Shown here: positions 53,800 to 64,000 of the stretch, piece by piece
Layout: every line of letters begins with the position of its first letter
Position numbering within the stretch: position 1 is the first letter of the stretch
Assembly: GCA_963995505.1 (NCBI GenBank)
Contig: OZ023187.1
Location: forward strand, 503,501-567,500
From: Hypericum androsaemum
Lineage: Eukaryota > Streptophyta > Magnoliopsida > Malpighiales > Hypericaceae
DNA length: 64,000 nt
Direction: 5' to 3'
The notes under the pieces: generated by a model
Databases searched by the model: none
What the model was told of the DNA's origin: nothing
Seen by the model: the letters and a program-made list of their open reading frames with translations, nothing else
Position numbers and translations under genes: made by a program

Positions 53800-54640
53800 G
53801 TGGCCCCCCGCTTGTTGTTTGTTTCTTGTTATTTTTTTAGCTCCTTCCTTCCTATTTAGTTCTATAAACATCTTTATCATTCACATTCGATACTTTCCAG
53901 AAGTTGGAATATATTTTTCACCAAACTATTAGGTTCAATTTTTGAATCACAAATTAAATTAACTAATCTAAATTAAATAATTGAGAAAATTTATGAAGTG
54001 TTATTAAGTGATTCTATTGTTTCCGGAGATGACGGGTTTTAATAGTGGTTAATAAAGAATCCGATTCAAGACAACACAATTGTTGAATTAGAAAGAGTAG
54101 AATGGGTGTAGATGGCGGCACATGGGAACTAAATATGAACTATTGATTTTGAGGGAGCCAAACGCGTGTTCAATTTGGACATTCAAAATTTCACGCAGAA
54201 ATAACAGAGATGGATTCAACCTTATTTCCATACATTTCTCTGAATTAACAATCCAACACCGAAATCAAATTCTTTTGAAAACATTATCATCTTTCCTTGA
54301 GTCAGCTGATGGTATGCACAAAAAGACCAAGGATTACTTGATAATTGCCCTCGCTATCAAGGAAAAGCACTAAATCCCCCGACGCCTTATGATCTTTAAT
54401 CTCGTAACGCTCCAGGGAAAGCTCAAACTGCTCCTCCATATAGATTCGCAACAGTAGACAAACAAACTCCTCCTCCAGGGAAAGCTCAAATTACGTTACC
54501 ATTTTTAAGAGTAGGAATTAGGGTTAGGGTGGAGAGCTTCGGCCATGGCCTCGAACAATATGGATCATACTAAATAACAACATCTTGCCTCTCAACCCTG
54601 AACTTTGTTTTTCCTTCTTTCTAAATGATGATAAAGTTAT
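53800..54640. other. Array spacer and unassigned sequence
   Basis: The upstream module of copy 10 is followed from about 54080 by sequence unlike the rest of the array. A plus-strand frame at 54122-54373 (84 codons) has no family resemblance. Confidence 0.35.
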
Positions 54641-54659
54641 TCCAAAAAAAATGATGATA

Positions 54660-54915
54660 AAGTTGTGTGTATTAATTTGGTGACTCATCGTTGTGCACAT
54701 CCAATGTCGTGCACGTGATGTGCCAGGATCGTATATACATGATATGTCAGTGCTATGTATATTATGTGCTAGTGTCGTGCACATGATGTTCTAATATCAT
54801 ATATACATTATATGTCAGTGTCGTGTATATGATATGTTTGTGTCAGTCCTTTTCAATAGTGTGCCGGTGTCTTGTGCATGGTGTGCCAGTGTCTATGTGC
54901 CAACATCGTTTGTGT
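54660..54915. repeat. Imperfect minisatellite (gtgtcgtg-a-atgatgtgcca)
   Basis: About nine degenerate units of 22-30 bp built on gtgtcgtgcacatgatgt. No coding sense. Confidence 0.6.
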
Positions 54916-54919
54916 GCTG

Positions 54920-56229
54920 ATATTTTTTAAATTTCCAAAATTACATCTATATATTTTATGATATTACAAATTTTTCACTGGTTCTCATGAATCCAACCCC
55001 ATCACAGAATATCGAGGACCCTCTTTTGGGCCCATTCAAGAATGACACTGGGCTCATCTTTCCTTTTTGGGTTGTTTGTAATTTGCATCCTCATTTTTTT
55101 ATACATCAAAGTTAACAAATAAGACACTCAAATAAACTCTCCTATGCCTACCAAAAATTGCATTTCTTAAACGTAAAGTTACCATCTAGGGATGGTAATT
55201 AGATCACAGCGCTGCCATTCAAAAAAATGTGTTGCTGCCATTCAATAGAACTTTTCTTTTTCTGGTGCAACAGGTTATGTTATTGGCACAATAACAGGGT
55301 CCAAAACAAAGTGGCCTAATATCGTATCTCTAAAGTCTAACCCCTTTCCGTTCCGAATGTTTTTTAGGTGCTTGTTTGAGTGATGTTAAAGAGACGTTTT
55401 TGAAGAAAGCGTCGCAAAGAGGAGAAAGGTTGATTTCAGAAATATTTAGAATTTTCGTAGAAATAAATTATTTATTCAGATTGAATACTTATACGACATC
55501 TAAATAAAAAACTGTGGAAAAATATAGATATGGATCAATTACAACTACTTAACAAAAAAATTTCGAGAAATAATTAGTTTTTATATGGGAAGAATGAGAG
55601 GCGTCATGCCCAACAGGAGAGAATGCAATTGGGCTTGGCACCAGCTCTCTAAGAAGAAGTGCGAGGCCTAAAAAATTAACATACAAGGCAAATAAAATCG
55701 GGATGACAATTAACAAATTCAATAGGAAACTTGGACCTCTCAGGAAATTTATTTTTGAATAAATAAAAATTTACCAATTACTTCGATCTAATTCTCCACT
55801 CACCCTTCTTCTAACTGCCTTTCTTCTCTTCTTTTTCATTCTTTCTCTATTTTTTATATCGACCTCCATAGCCAAGCTTAACATGAATACCTCATGAAAC
55901 CCTAATACAAATCGAACTCTCCGAAGCATACATGGATTGACTTATAAAGATTTGACAATGAACGAATAGGGGACTATAAAAGGAATATGCCACATTGTAT
56001 TGAACTAATTATTTTGAAAACTGTATAGAACTAACTATCTTTAACATTGTACCAATTTCTAATTCTAGCCAATGAATTGGGAGGCATGTTACAAATCTTG
56101 AACATTGTAATGAACTAACTATCTTGAACAATTTCTTGAATATAATTCTTCTTCTAGTCTACGGCGTAACTGCCTTGTTTCTCTATCATTGCCAAGCTTA
56201 ACAAGAAGGCTCGATCAAAGACTCAGCAA
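54920..56229. other. Array spacer with a tiny PPC 3' trace
   Basis: At 55203-55222 the words 'atcacagcgctgccattc' match the 3' end of PPC copies 2 and 13, so a gene copy has been reduced to about 20 bp. The rest is downstream module ending at copy 11. Confidence 0.45.
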
Positions 56230-56662
56230 GGCGGGGACCTCACCTCACAACGCTGCCATTCTCGGCGTCCCCCGGACACCGACGCGTTATGCGCCAGCGG
56301 CCGCGTTATCCGGGAGCGTGAAAAACGAGGGGTTCTCGCAGGCGGAGAGGACGACCACGACGGGGCCGTAAGCGACGATCGAACTGACCAGGCCACCGGC
56401 GACAAAGCCTTGTTCGCGGGCGATGCTGGCCGAGAAGGAAGAGGAGTGGCCGCCACTTGGGAGGGAGCTAACGTATCCGGAGAGGGACACGAGTCTGTGG
56501 GGCCCGGACACCGACGATACCAGCCCTTTGGAAAATGACGTTGTGGACCATCCCGGAGGCGGAGAGTACCGTGACGGACGTGTGGGCCCCGTTTCTGGCG
56601 AATGCAATGATGGACTGGACGACGTCGGTGCCCTGGGGGGCTTCCAAGAAAATCTGTGTCAT
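56230..56662 (-). pseudogene. PPC copy 11, frameshifted by an 8-bp deletion
   Basis: From the ATG at 56662: MTQIFLEAPQGTDVVQSI, NGAHTSVTVLSASGMVHNVI to FQR. Compared with copy 7, eight bases are missing at about 56523-56526, where copy 7 has ccctcggtccct and this copy only ccct. The domain then continues one frame over: GLVSSVSGPHRLVSLSGYVS, GFVAGGLVSSIVAYGPVVVV, ACENPSFFTLPDNAAA. The encoded protein would stop after about 64 residues. Confidence 0.85.
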
Positions 56663-56783
56663 GGCGGGTGGCGGGGCTTGTTCTTGGAGGCTTCTTGGCT
56701 GGGACGTGGACGGTGTTTTTCCTAAGTCGGGTTGTTTCTGAAAGAGAGGAATTATTATGAGTTGAAAACTCAACCAGGCTCAC

Positions 56784-56792
56784 TTTTATAAA
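56784..56792 (-). promoter_or_regulatory. TATA box, PPC copy 11
   Basis: Minus strand TTTATAAAAGTGAGCC, same variant as copy 7, about 122 bp before the former ATG. Confidence 0.55.
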
Positions 56793-56829
56793 GGCTGGGT
56801 CCACCTCATCTCTAGCTCCGTTCATTGTC

Positions 56830-59386
56830 GATCCAATTTTTTTTTTGAACCGGTAAGATCTTTTATTAAATAACCCCTGTACAACCCTTATACAACCACA
56901 TTTGGCAGGGTAAATTTTTAATAATATTTTTTTACATTGAGAATTAAACTAAAAATAATTATAAAATTTAGGCGGGTTGATTTAAATCCCGGAGTTCTAA
57001 ACAGGATTGGACTTTATTTCTCTTTCAAGTAAAGTTTTGCCATTTTTGCAATGAGTGAGAATTGATCCACCGATTTCTGGAAAACGAGGCATGATCTATT
57101 GTCATCCTATCCCTTGCACATAAAAAAAAGTGAATTTAAATTTTTTATCACTTCAACCAATTATCATTAGTATAAGCTTATGTTATTGGCGTGTAAAATG
57201 CGGGATCGGGGGACGAGGAGATCCTTGTACATATCTTTGTATTTGATATATTTATTCAAAAATTTACTTATCAAAAAATAAGTTTGTTATTGGCACCATA
57301 ATAGAGTCCAAAACATAGTGGCTTATACCTATAAAAAAAACAAAGTGGCTTATGTTATTGGCACAATTACTTACAAACTACATTACCATATTCGTTATTC
57401 CACTTATCAATGCTCAAGAAGAAAGTTGAGACCGCCATTAGCTCTCCTGCCCTGCTCACTGAAGATGGACAGCTGAAGGTCGAGCCACAGAACTTCTTGG
57501 GATAACAGGGCCAATTTGGATGTCAAAGATGCCACTTGCAAAGATTGTTCAGCTGTTAATTGTCAATTTTTCAGTAATTTAAGCCTCTAAATTACTGAGT
57601 CCAAAAATATTTTTTAACACACGAGACATGTTGCGAATCGAAACTCTGGACTTGTAACGAAATGCGAAGGAATTAGGTCGAGCCAAGAAGTATTAGATGT
57701 AAAAGGTATATGCCACATTGTATGGAATTATCTTGAGCATTCTATCAATTACTTGAATAATTATGCTTCTTCTTCTTCTGACTGACTTTCTTCTCTTCTT
57801 TCTTGTTCTATCTCTATCGACCTCCATCGCCAAGCTTAACTAGAAGATCATATGAAACCCTAATACGAATCGGAACTCTCACTTGTAAAGATTTGTCAAT
57901 GAACAGAAAGGACTACGAAAGTAATATGCCACATTGTATTGAACTATCTTGAACATTGTACCTCCACAATAGTGACTTTTGTCACGACGGTCAAGAAAAA
58001 GACAAAAAAATTAAAATTAAAGCAAAACTAAAATCAGTCCCTCGCCCGAGATATAATATCCGAACTATTATAAATTTTAATTTTAATTCTAAACCATCTC
58101 GTTTTATTAATCAATATTTTTATAAATGATTGTTTTGTCCGACAGGGTGAATTGGATAGCCCGTGTTGTTAATGTGCAAAATGACACAAATTTGATCTCG
58201 AGTTTGTGGTCCGAAAATTAATTTTTTTTTTCGCTTTGCTTCTTGTAATTTGTTCCTGTTTAGCTCCTTCCTTGTCTATTAGTTATTATTAGTAGATTTA
58301 TAATTATCTAAAGAGTATGCTATCATTTACATTTAGTAGTTTTTAGAAGTTTGAATATCTTTTTGTACACGTCACTAACATATTTGGTTTTAATATCTGC
58401 ATTAAGTGAACCGTATGTTTTTTTTGTCGAATCACAAATTAAAATTAAATTGAATAATTTAAATTGAAAATAAATAATAATGTAAAAATTCTACCGATTT
58501 TCAAAGCAGCCATCCCTGCCTACCAGGTGTCATTAAGCAACCCTATTAACTTCCGGATATGATAGGTCTGAATAGTGATCACCGTATGTCTAATTAGGTA
58601 ACCTGAATATGGATCAATTAAACAAAAATTAAGAAAACCGGGGTACTGCTATCGCAAAATATGGAGGGGCTTTTTTGTGCTCATTCAAAAATGACACTTT
58701 TGGGCTCATCTTTTCGTTGGGCAGTTTGTAATTGCCTCCTCGTTTTTTTTCCATCAAAGTTAGCAATTAAGGCACTAAAATGAACTCTCCTATCCCAAAC
58801 AAGAAATGCATTCTTAAACGAAACATCATTAACAGATTGAAAATTTACCAATAAAAAGTACCAATAAAAAAAAGAATAAAATGAGAAGGGGATTTGTAGT
58901 CATTAGCTCTCCCACACCGACATAAAATTTACCAATAAAATAAATGTTATTCATTTACATTTAGTAGTTTTTAGAAGTTTGAATATCTGTTTGTACCCGT
59001 CACCGACATATTTAGTTTTAATATCTGCATTAAGTGAACCATATGCTTTTTTCGGCCGAATCGCAAATTAAAATTAAATTGAATAATCTAAATTGAAATT
59101 AAATAATAATGTAAAAATTCTACTGATTTTCAAAGCAGCCATCCCTACCTACCTACCATGTGGCCCTGTGTTTTATGAAGTGTTATTAAGCAACCTTATT
59201 AGCTTCCGGAGATGATATGTATTAATAGTGGCCACCTTATGGTTAATTAGGTAAAATGTTTCTACCCAACTTAATATGGAATTAAACAAAAATTAAGAAA
59301 GCTGGGGTACTGGTATCGCAAAATATGGAGGGGCATCTCTTTTGGGCTCATTAAAGAATGAAACTCTTGGGGCCAACTTTTTTTTA
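56830..59386. other. Long array spacer with duplicated upstream modules
   Basis: Two downstream modules (57705 and 57925), a non-array piece at about 57960-58215, then two direct copies of the upstream module (58230-58700 and 58920-59340) with no PPC gene between them. Units here have been lost by unequal exchange. Confidence 0.55.
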
Positions 59387-60799
59387 GGTTCGAATTCAGT
59401 GGGTACTATGCTAGTCCTTATTAATGGAGATAGGGGTAATATTGATACACGACTATTAACAAAAAAAATTACAAATTAGGAAATATAATTATTGAAATAA
59501 TTAAAAAAATAAATACCATCCAATTACCTTAAATCACGTAACAACACTATCAGTAACACACACAAAAAAGATAAAAAAAATAATACAATTTATGGAAAAC
59601 AATACAATTTATGAAAATACAATTATGGGAATATTAATATCCTTGTACTCGGATATTGGTTTCATTCTTCTCAGATATTGGTTTGCTTCTTCTATGATAT
59701 TAGTTTCATTTGACACTGATATTGGTGTCATTCTACTCTGGTATTGGTGTCCTTCTATGATATTGATTTTCTTCTACTCTGATATTAGTGTCATTCTACT
59801 CGGATATTAGTTTTCTTCTTCTCTAATATTGGTTTTCTTGTACTCGGATATTGGTATCCTTCTTCTCGGGTATTAGTTTTTTTCTTATATGATATTGGTT
59901 TCCTTCTTATATGATATTGGTTTCGTTCTACTCTGATATTAGTTTTCTTTTACTGTGATATTGGTATCCATCTAGTCTTATATTGGTATACTTATTATAT
60001 GAAATTGATATACTTATTCTCTAATATTGATATACTTCTTCTCTGATATTAGTATCCATCTATTCTGATATTGGTATACTTATTATATGATATTGGTATA
60101 CGTTCATAAGTCTCTCTCTTCTCCTCCAACATTAAAAAACTATTCTTAAATAATATTCGTTCCCCAAATAGAATAGTTGCTGCTACCAAATTGAATAAAG
60201 TCACCCATTGAAAATGGATGTTCAACGATTTGGTTAAATATTATCTTCATTCTTGCCAAAACATGGAAACAAAAAAAGTCAACCCAATGCAGAACAAAAA
60301 AGAAAAGTGGAGACGAAAGAAGATCAAAATTCTGAGAATTAAATAGGGTGAGTGATAACTTAAAATAGCATAGCAGAAGCATGTATATTGCACTAGATTT
60401 TCTTTTAATTAATTGAGAGAAGAAGAAAAAATGGTCGAAACCTATCAGGAGTACGGTGGCGTACTCAAAGAGCTTACCTTTATAAGAGAAGACGATGATG
60501 GCAACTCCAGCATCACAAAGAACGAAGGGTGACGGGGAATCCTATCGGCTCTGTTCTTCGATGTCGTCGGCTTTGCTTGGAGGAGAGGATGGGATTCGAT
60601 TAGATTTTTTAAAGAAAATTTGGGAGAGAGACAGACTGCTAGGGTTAAAACTCTTGTTGAGAATTCTTGGGTTAAAACTCCAAAATGCTCTCGAGGATTT
60701 AGACCGTCAGTAAATAAAAATTTTAATCCAATCTAACAGTTCATATGTACTCCCCTTCATGTGGACATATTTTATGTATTTCCACTTAATCTAAATCCC
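59387..60799. mobile_element. Large member of the TTGAATTCAGTGGG inverted-repeat family
   Basis: Left end GGTTCGAATTCAGTGGG and right end complement GGGATTTAGATTAAGTGG match the family at 7468. It shares 'gaaatataattattgaaataattaaaaaaat' type sequence with that element and a long GATATTGG minisatellite (59630-60090). An extra segment of about 600 bp (60110-60720) is not repeated elsewhere in the window and could be captured DNA. It splits the 'gggctcatcttttcgttggg' spacer motif. The target duplication is not clear. Confidence 0.6.
59630..60100 (+). repeat. GATATTGGTTTC minisatellite, large array
   Basis: Some twenty imperfect units of about 20-24 bp with core gatattggt, alternating with ttctactc or ttcttctc. 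The frame across it is a repeat artefact. Confidence 0.8.
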
Positions 60800-61221
60800 A
60801 TCTTTTCGTTGGGCAGTTTGTAATTGCCTCATCTTTTTACATCGAAGTTGAAAATTAAGGCACTTAAATGAACTCTCCTATTCCAACCAAGAAATGCATT
60901 CTTAAACGAAACATCATCAACAAATTGAAAAGTTACCAAAAAATCTACCAATAAAAGACAAAAGAATAAATGAGAAGGGGATTTGTAGCCATTAGCTCTC
61001 CGTAGTTAACAATCATGGACTTGAAAGATTTGCCAATAAACGAATAGGACTATAAACGGAATATGCCACATTGTAATGAACTATCTTTAACATTTCTTGA
61101 ATCTAATTCTTCTTCTCCTACCTACCTTTTATTGTATGGGCTTCTCTGTAACTGCCTTATTTCTCCATTCTTGATATCGACATCCCACGCCAACATTAAT
61201 AAGAAGGCCTGGATCAAAGAC
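60800..61221. other. 3' flank of PPC copy 12
   Basis: Downstream module with 'aacggaatatgccacattgt' (about 61055) leading into the stop of copy 12. Confidence 0.5.
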
Positions 61222-61665
61222 TCAGTAGGGCGGGCCGCCATTTTCCTGCTGGGCCGCCGGCATAGGATTGCCATTCTCGGCGTCCCCCTGATTGCCGGCG
61301 ACGAGAGGGGGCAAGAAAACTGAGGGGTTCTCGCAGACGGAAAGGACGACCACGACGGTGTCGTAAGCGGTTATCGTCCTGACCACGCCGCCGACGAGGG
61401 AGCCGTTGTTGTAGGCGATAATTGCCAAGAAGGTTTGGGAGTAACCGCCACTGGGGAGGGGGACAAAGTACCCGGAGAGGGACACGATTCTGTGGGCCCC
61501 GGACATCGTTGTTATCGGCGGTTGGTCCTCGCCGTTTTGGAAAGTGACGTCGTGGACCATCCCGGAGGCGGAGAGTGCCGTGACTGCCGTGTGGGCCCCG
61601 CTTATGCCGAATGCGAATCCGTTGGTGTAATCGACGACGTCGACTCCCTGGGGAGATTTAAGAAA
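61222..61665 (-). pseudogene. PPC copy 12, 5' end and start codon lost
   Basis: The open frame starts without ATG: FLKSPQGVDVVDYTNGFAFG, then ISGAHTAVTALSASGMVHDV, AHRIVSLSGYFVPLPSGG, GSLVGGVVRTITAYDTVVVV, CENPSVFLPPL, tail NPMPAAQQENGG. The first ATG is the Met of SASGM, which would remove a third of the domain. The residues between DVV and GAHT differ from all other copies. The TATA position reads TTTTATTTT. The leader is fused directly to the first strand, so a deletion of leader, hook region and start explains the structure. Confidence 0.75.
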
Positions 61666-61799
61666 CAGAGGGATTATTATGAGTTAGGTGATGAAAGCTC
61701 AAGTTGGCTCACTCGAACCGATTCTTGGGATTTCTTTGGATTAATGTCAAGTAAGCTCACTTTTATTTTGGGTCGCAAAATACGACTAGTGAGTCCTCA

Positions 61800-63094
61800 T
61801 CCTCTGCTTGGACACTCAAGTAGGTTCATATCGGGACTTTCTCGAGTTGGTAAATTAATTTAGATTCGAGTGATCTTTTAATTCTGTAAGTTGAACCCCA
61901 AATTCTTAATATATAAGAAATATTCTCCCAAGGAGAACACTCGCCAAAAGAGAGGAGCCAATTAAATTGAAGGAATTCTTAAAAAATAACAAGGAAAGAA
62001 ATCAGGGAAGGATTTTAAAGTATTAATTACTCTGATTAGGGGTCTTACATTAGTTTTTAGTGCAATCTGATCCAAAAAATTTAGAAATTCGACCCGGAAT
62101 TCATGCATGCATCTTATGCATCTGCACATTTATTTTACCCATAAAACACAAAAGATAATGGGTCGATGGTAACAAGTACTGTGAGTCAAAAAGACTTATC
62201 TGTTCTGGTGCAATAGAGATTATCGACTCAAATAATGTCGGTCCTATTTTGGTTCTCTAAGAACTTATATGTTCTGATGCAATTGTTTATGCGGTAGAAC
62301 TTATTTGATTCGTGCATTGTTAACTCTATTCAGTAATGGATCTCTCAATAATATTTTTTTTAGTTTTTGAGACTTAAACCAGTGTGATCGGTAAAGGTTG
62401 ATGTTATTTGCACAATAGCACGGTCCAAAACACAGCGGATTATGTCATTAGCTCTCCTCCCCTGCTCACTGAAGATGGACAGTTGAAGATCGAGCTACAA
62501 AATATCTTGGAATAACGGATGGGACTAAAAAGGAATATGCCACATTGCATGGAACTATATTGAACATTTTACCGATTACTTAGAATCAAATTCTCCTCTC
62601 ATTCTTCTTCTTCTTCTTCGAACTGACTTTCTTCTCTTCTTTCTCGTTCTTAACAAGAACACCTCATGAAACCCTTAGACTAATCGGAACTCTCCGGAGC
62701 ATACATGGACGGACTTGTAAAGATTTGTCAATGAAAGAATAGGACTATAAAAGGAATATGCCACATTGTATTGAACTAACTAACTATCTTCAACATGAAA
62801 GAATAGGACTATAAAAGGAATATGCCACATTGCATTGAACTAACTAACTATCTTGAGCATTGTATAGAAACTAACTAACTAACTATCTTGAACAATTTCT
62901 TGAATATAATTCTTCTTCTCCTACCTTGTAGTGTAGTCTACGGCGTAACTGCCTTGTTTCTCTATTATTGCCAAGAACGCTTAACAAGAACGCTTGATCA
63001 AAGACTCATCAGGGCGGGGGCCTCACCTCACATACTCCGTTGGCCGCCGGCAGCGAGAACATCACAGCGCTGCCATTCTCGGCGTCCCCCCTGG
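61800..63094. other. Array spacer with three downstream motifs
   Basis: Copies of 'atatgccacattg' at about 62535, 62757 and 62820, the last two in a 63-bp tandem repeat. A gene-less module 'catgaaacccttagactaat' lies at about 62665. Confidence 0.5.
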
Positions 63095-63469
63095 TTATCC
63101 GGGAGGAGGGGGGAGCGTGAAAACGGAGGGGTTCTCGCAGACGGAGAGGAAGATCACGACGGGGTTGTAAGCGATGATGTGCCTGACCAAGCCGCCTTCG
63201 ACAATGCCATTGAGGGAGGAGGTGCTGGCCGAGAAGGACCAGGAGTAGCCGCCTCTGGGAAGGGAGGTAACGTACCCGGAGAAGGAAATGAGTCTGTGGG
63301 GCCCGATCACTGGCGCTAACGGCCCTCCGTCCCTTTGGAAGATGACGTTGTGGACCATCCCGGAGGCGGAGAGTACCGTGACGGACGTGTGGACCCCGTT
63401 TCGGGCGAATTCGATGATGGCGCGGTCGATCTCGGTGCCCCGGGGAGCTTCCAAGTAATAATGTGTCAT
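63095..63469 (-). CDS. PPC-domain protein without AT-hook (array copy 13), short tail
   Basis: 124 residues from the ATG at 63469: MTHYYLEAPRGTEIDRAI, NGVHTSVTVLSASGMVHNVI, PHRLISFSGYVTSLPRGG, GIVEGGLVRHIIAYNPVVIF, LSVCENPSVFTLPPPPG. The domain is complete, but one extra G in the run at 63106-63112 shifts the frame, so the usual NQGDAENG tail is replaced by an early stop. The tail is variable in the family, so the protein may still fold. This is the last copy before the window's edge. Confidence 0.82.
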   Translation of the reverse strand: MTHYYLEAPRGTEIDRAIIEFARNGVHTSVTVLSASGMVHNVIFQRDGGPLAPVIGPHRLISFSGYVTSLPRGGYSWSFSASTSSLNGIVEGGLVRHIIAYNPVVIFLSVCENPSVFTLPPPPG

Positions 63470-63527
63470 GGCGGGCGGCGGAGGGTTCTTGGCACGTGGA
63501 CGGTGATGCCTAACTCAGACTCGGAGT

Positions 63528-63556
63528 CGTCTTCTTCTTCTTCTTCTTCTTCTTGT
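63528..63556. repeat. (CTT)n microsatellite in the leader of copy 13
   Basis: Nine or so units of ctt on the plus strand, a purine GAA tract in the transcript leader. Shorter forms exist at the same leader position in other copies. Confidence 0.75.
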
Positions 63557-63626
63557 GTTTTTCTAAGTCGGTGGTGCTTGTTTTAGAAAGAGAGGAATTA
63601 TGAGTTGAAAACTCAACTAGGCTCAC

Positions 63627-63635
63627 TTTTATATT
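63627..63635 (-). promoter_or_regulatory. TATA box, PPC copy 13
   Basis: Minus strand AATATAAAAGTGAGCC, about 158 bp before the ATG, next to the usual GGTGAGGTGGACCCG stretch. Confidence 0.6.
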
Positions 63636-63659
63636 GGGCGGGTCCACCTCACCTCACTG

Positions 63660-64000
63660 ATTCGTGGATTTTCTTTTCAAGTAATTTTTTCGTTTGAGCA
63701 CCCCGCTTGTCGTTTGCTTTTTGTGATTTGTTCCTATTTAGTTCCGTCTTAATAATTTTTTTTTAAATAGATTTGGTCAAACACGAGAAAAAACGGAAAA
63801 TAATTTGTCCATTTTAATATTTGTTGTAGCGGTTACCGATCTGTTTGGTTTCAATACCTGAATAAATGAACTATATGATTTTTTTTGTCAAATCACAAAT
63901 TAAATTAACTAATCTAAATTTAAATTAAATAGTAATAAAAAAAATTCTTCAAGCTTTCAAAGCAATCCTATGTGGTCCTATGTTTTATGAAGTGCTATTA
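63660..64000. other. Array spacer continuing past the window
   Basis: Upstream module ('gagcaccccgcttgtcgttt', 'gtttcaatacctgaataaat', 'tgttttatgaagtgctatta'). The array evidently continues to the right. Confidence 0.55.

Noticed and set aside
59592..59810. 72-codon plus-strand frame
   Set aside because: Periodic LLWY/DIGF pattern produced by the minisatellite.

Overview
This is plant nuclear DNA, most likely from a dicot. The evidence is AT-rich spacers, TATA-box promoters, copia and LINE retrotransposons of plant type, Mutator-like and hAT miniature elements, and fragments of plant genes (kinesins and a MORN-repeat PIP5K). The species cannot be named from the sequence. No rRNA, tRNA or CRISPR array was recognised.

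Layout. Bases 1-2030 hold a small serine-rich plant gene on the minus strand whose promoter region is tandemly duplicated. Bases 2032-8190 are mostly transposons: a Mutator-like miniature element, a remnant of a small one-helix protein gene, an internally deleted LINE with a 17-bp target duplication, and a G-rich element. From about 8.2 kb to the right edge the window is one decaying tandem array. It has thirteen minus-strand copies of a PPC (DUF296) gene, the domain of plant AT-hook AHL nuclear proteins, plus several units from which the gene has been cleanly lost. Nine copies still have an open frame from a conserved ATG (at 11.3, 20.4, 26.0, 42.4, 47.4, 49.2, 51.3, 53.1 and 63.1 kb). Four are broken (13.2, 24.3, 56.2 and 61.2 kb). 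The array runs off the right end.

The main observation is that all these proteins start at, or a few residues before, the first strand of the PPC domain and have no AT-hook. A degraded hook is still readable upstream of the ATG in several copies, with the second core arginine replaced by Cys or Leu, a reading-frame break, and no upstream AUG. The promoters (a TATA box about 120-250 bp before the ATG, near a conserved GGGTGGGTCCACCTCACC stretch) are retained in nearly every copy. So this looks like an AHL lineage that became hook-less and then expanded locally.

Inside the array, insertions interrupt the spacers: a Pack-MULE carrying a MORN-repeat piece of a PIP5K gene (9.1-10.5 kb), a degenerate copia element (14.1-19.3 kb), several miniature elements with 9-bp target duplications, and three LINE-type retroposons. 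A 10-kb non-array block (27.3-37.5 kb) holds decayed kinesin-14 and kinesin-7 fragments. It is bracketed by two closely similar direct copies of a PPC promoter region. Blocks near 21-25 kb and 38.6-43 kb are a further segmental duplication, with a 24-kb pseudogene and a 42-kb intact gene as partners.
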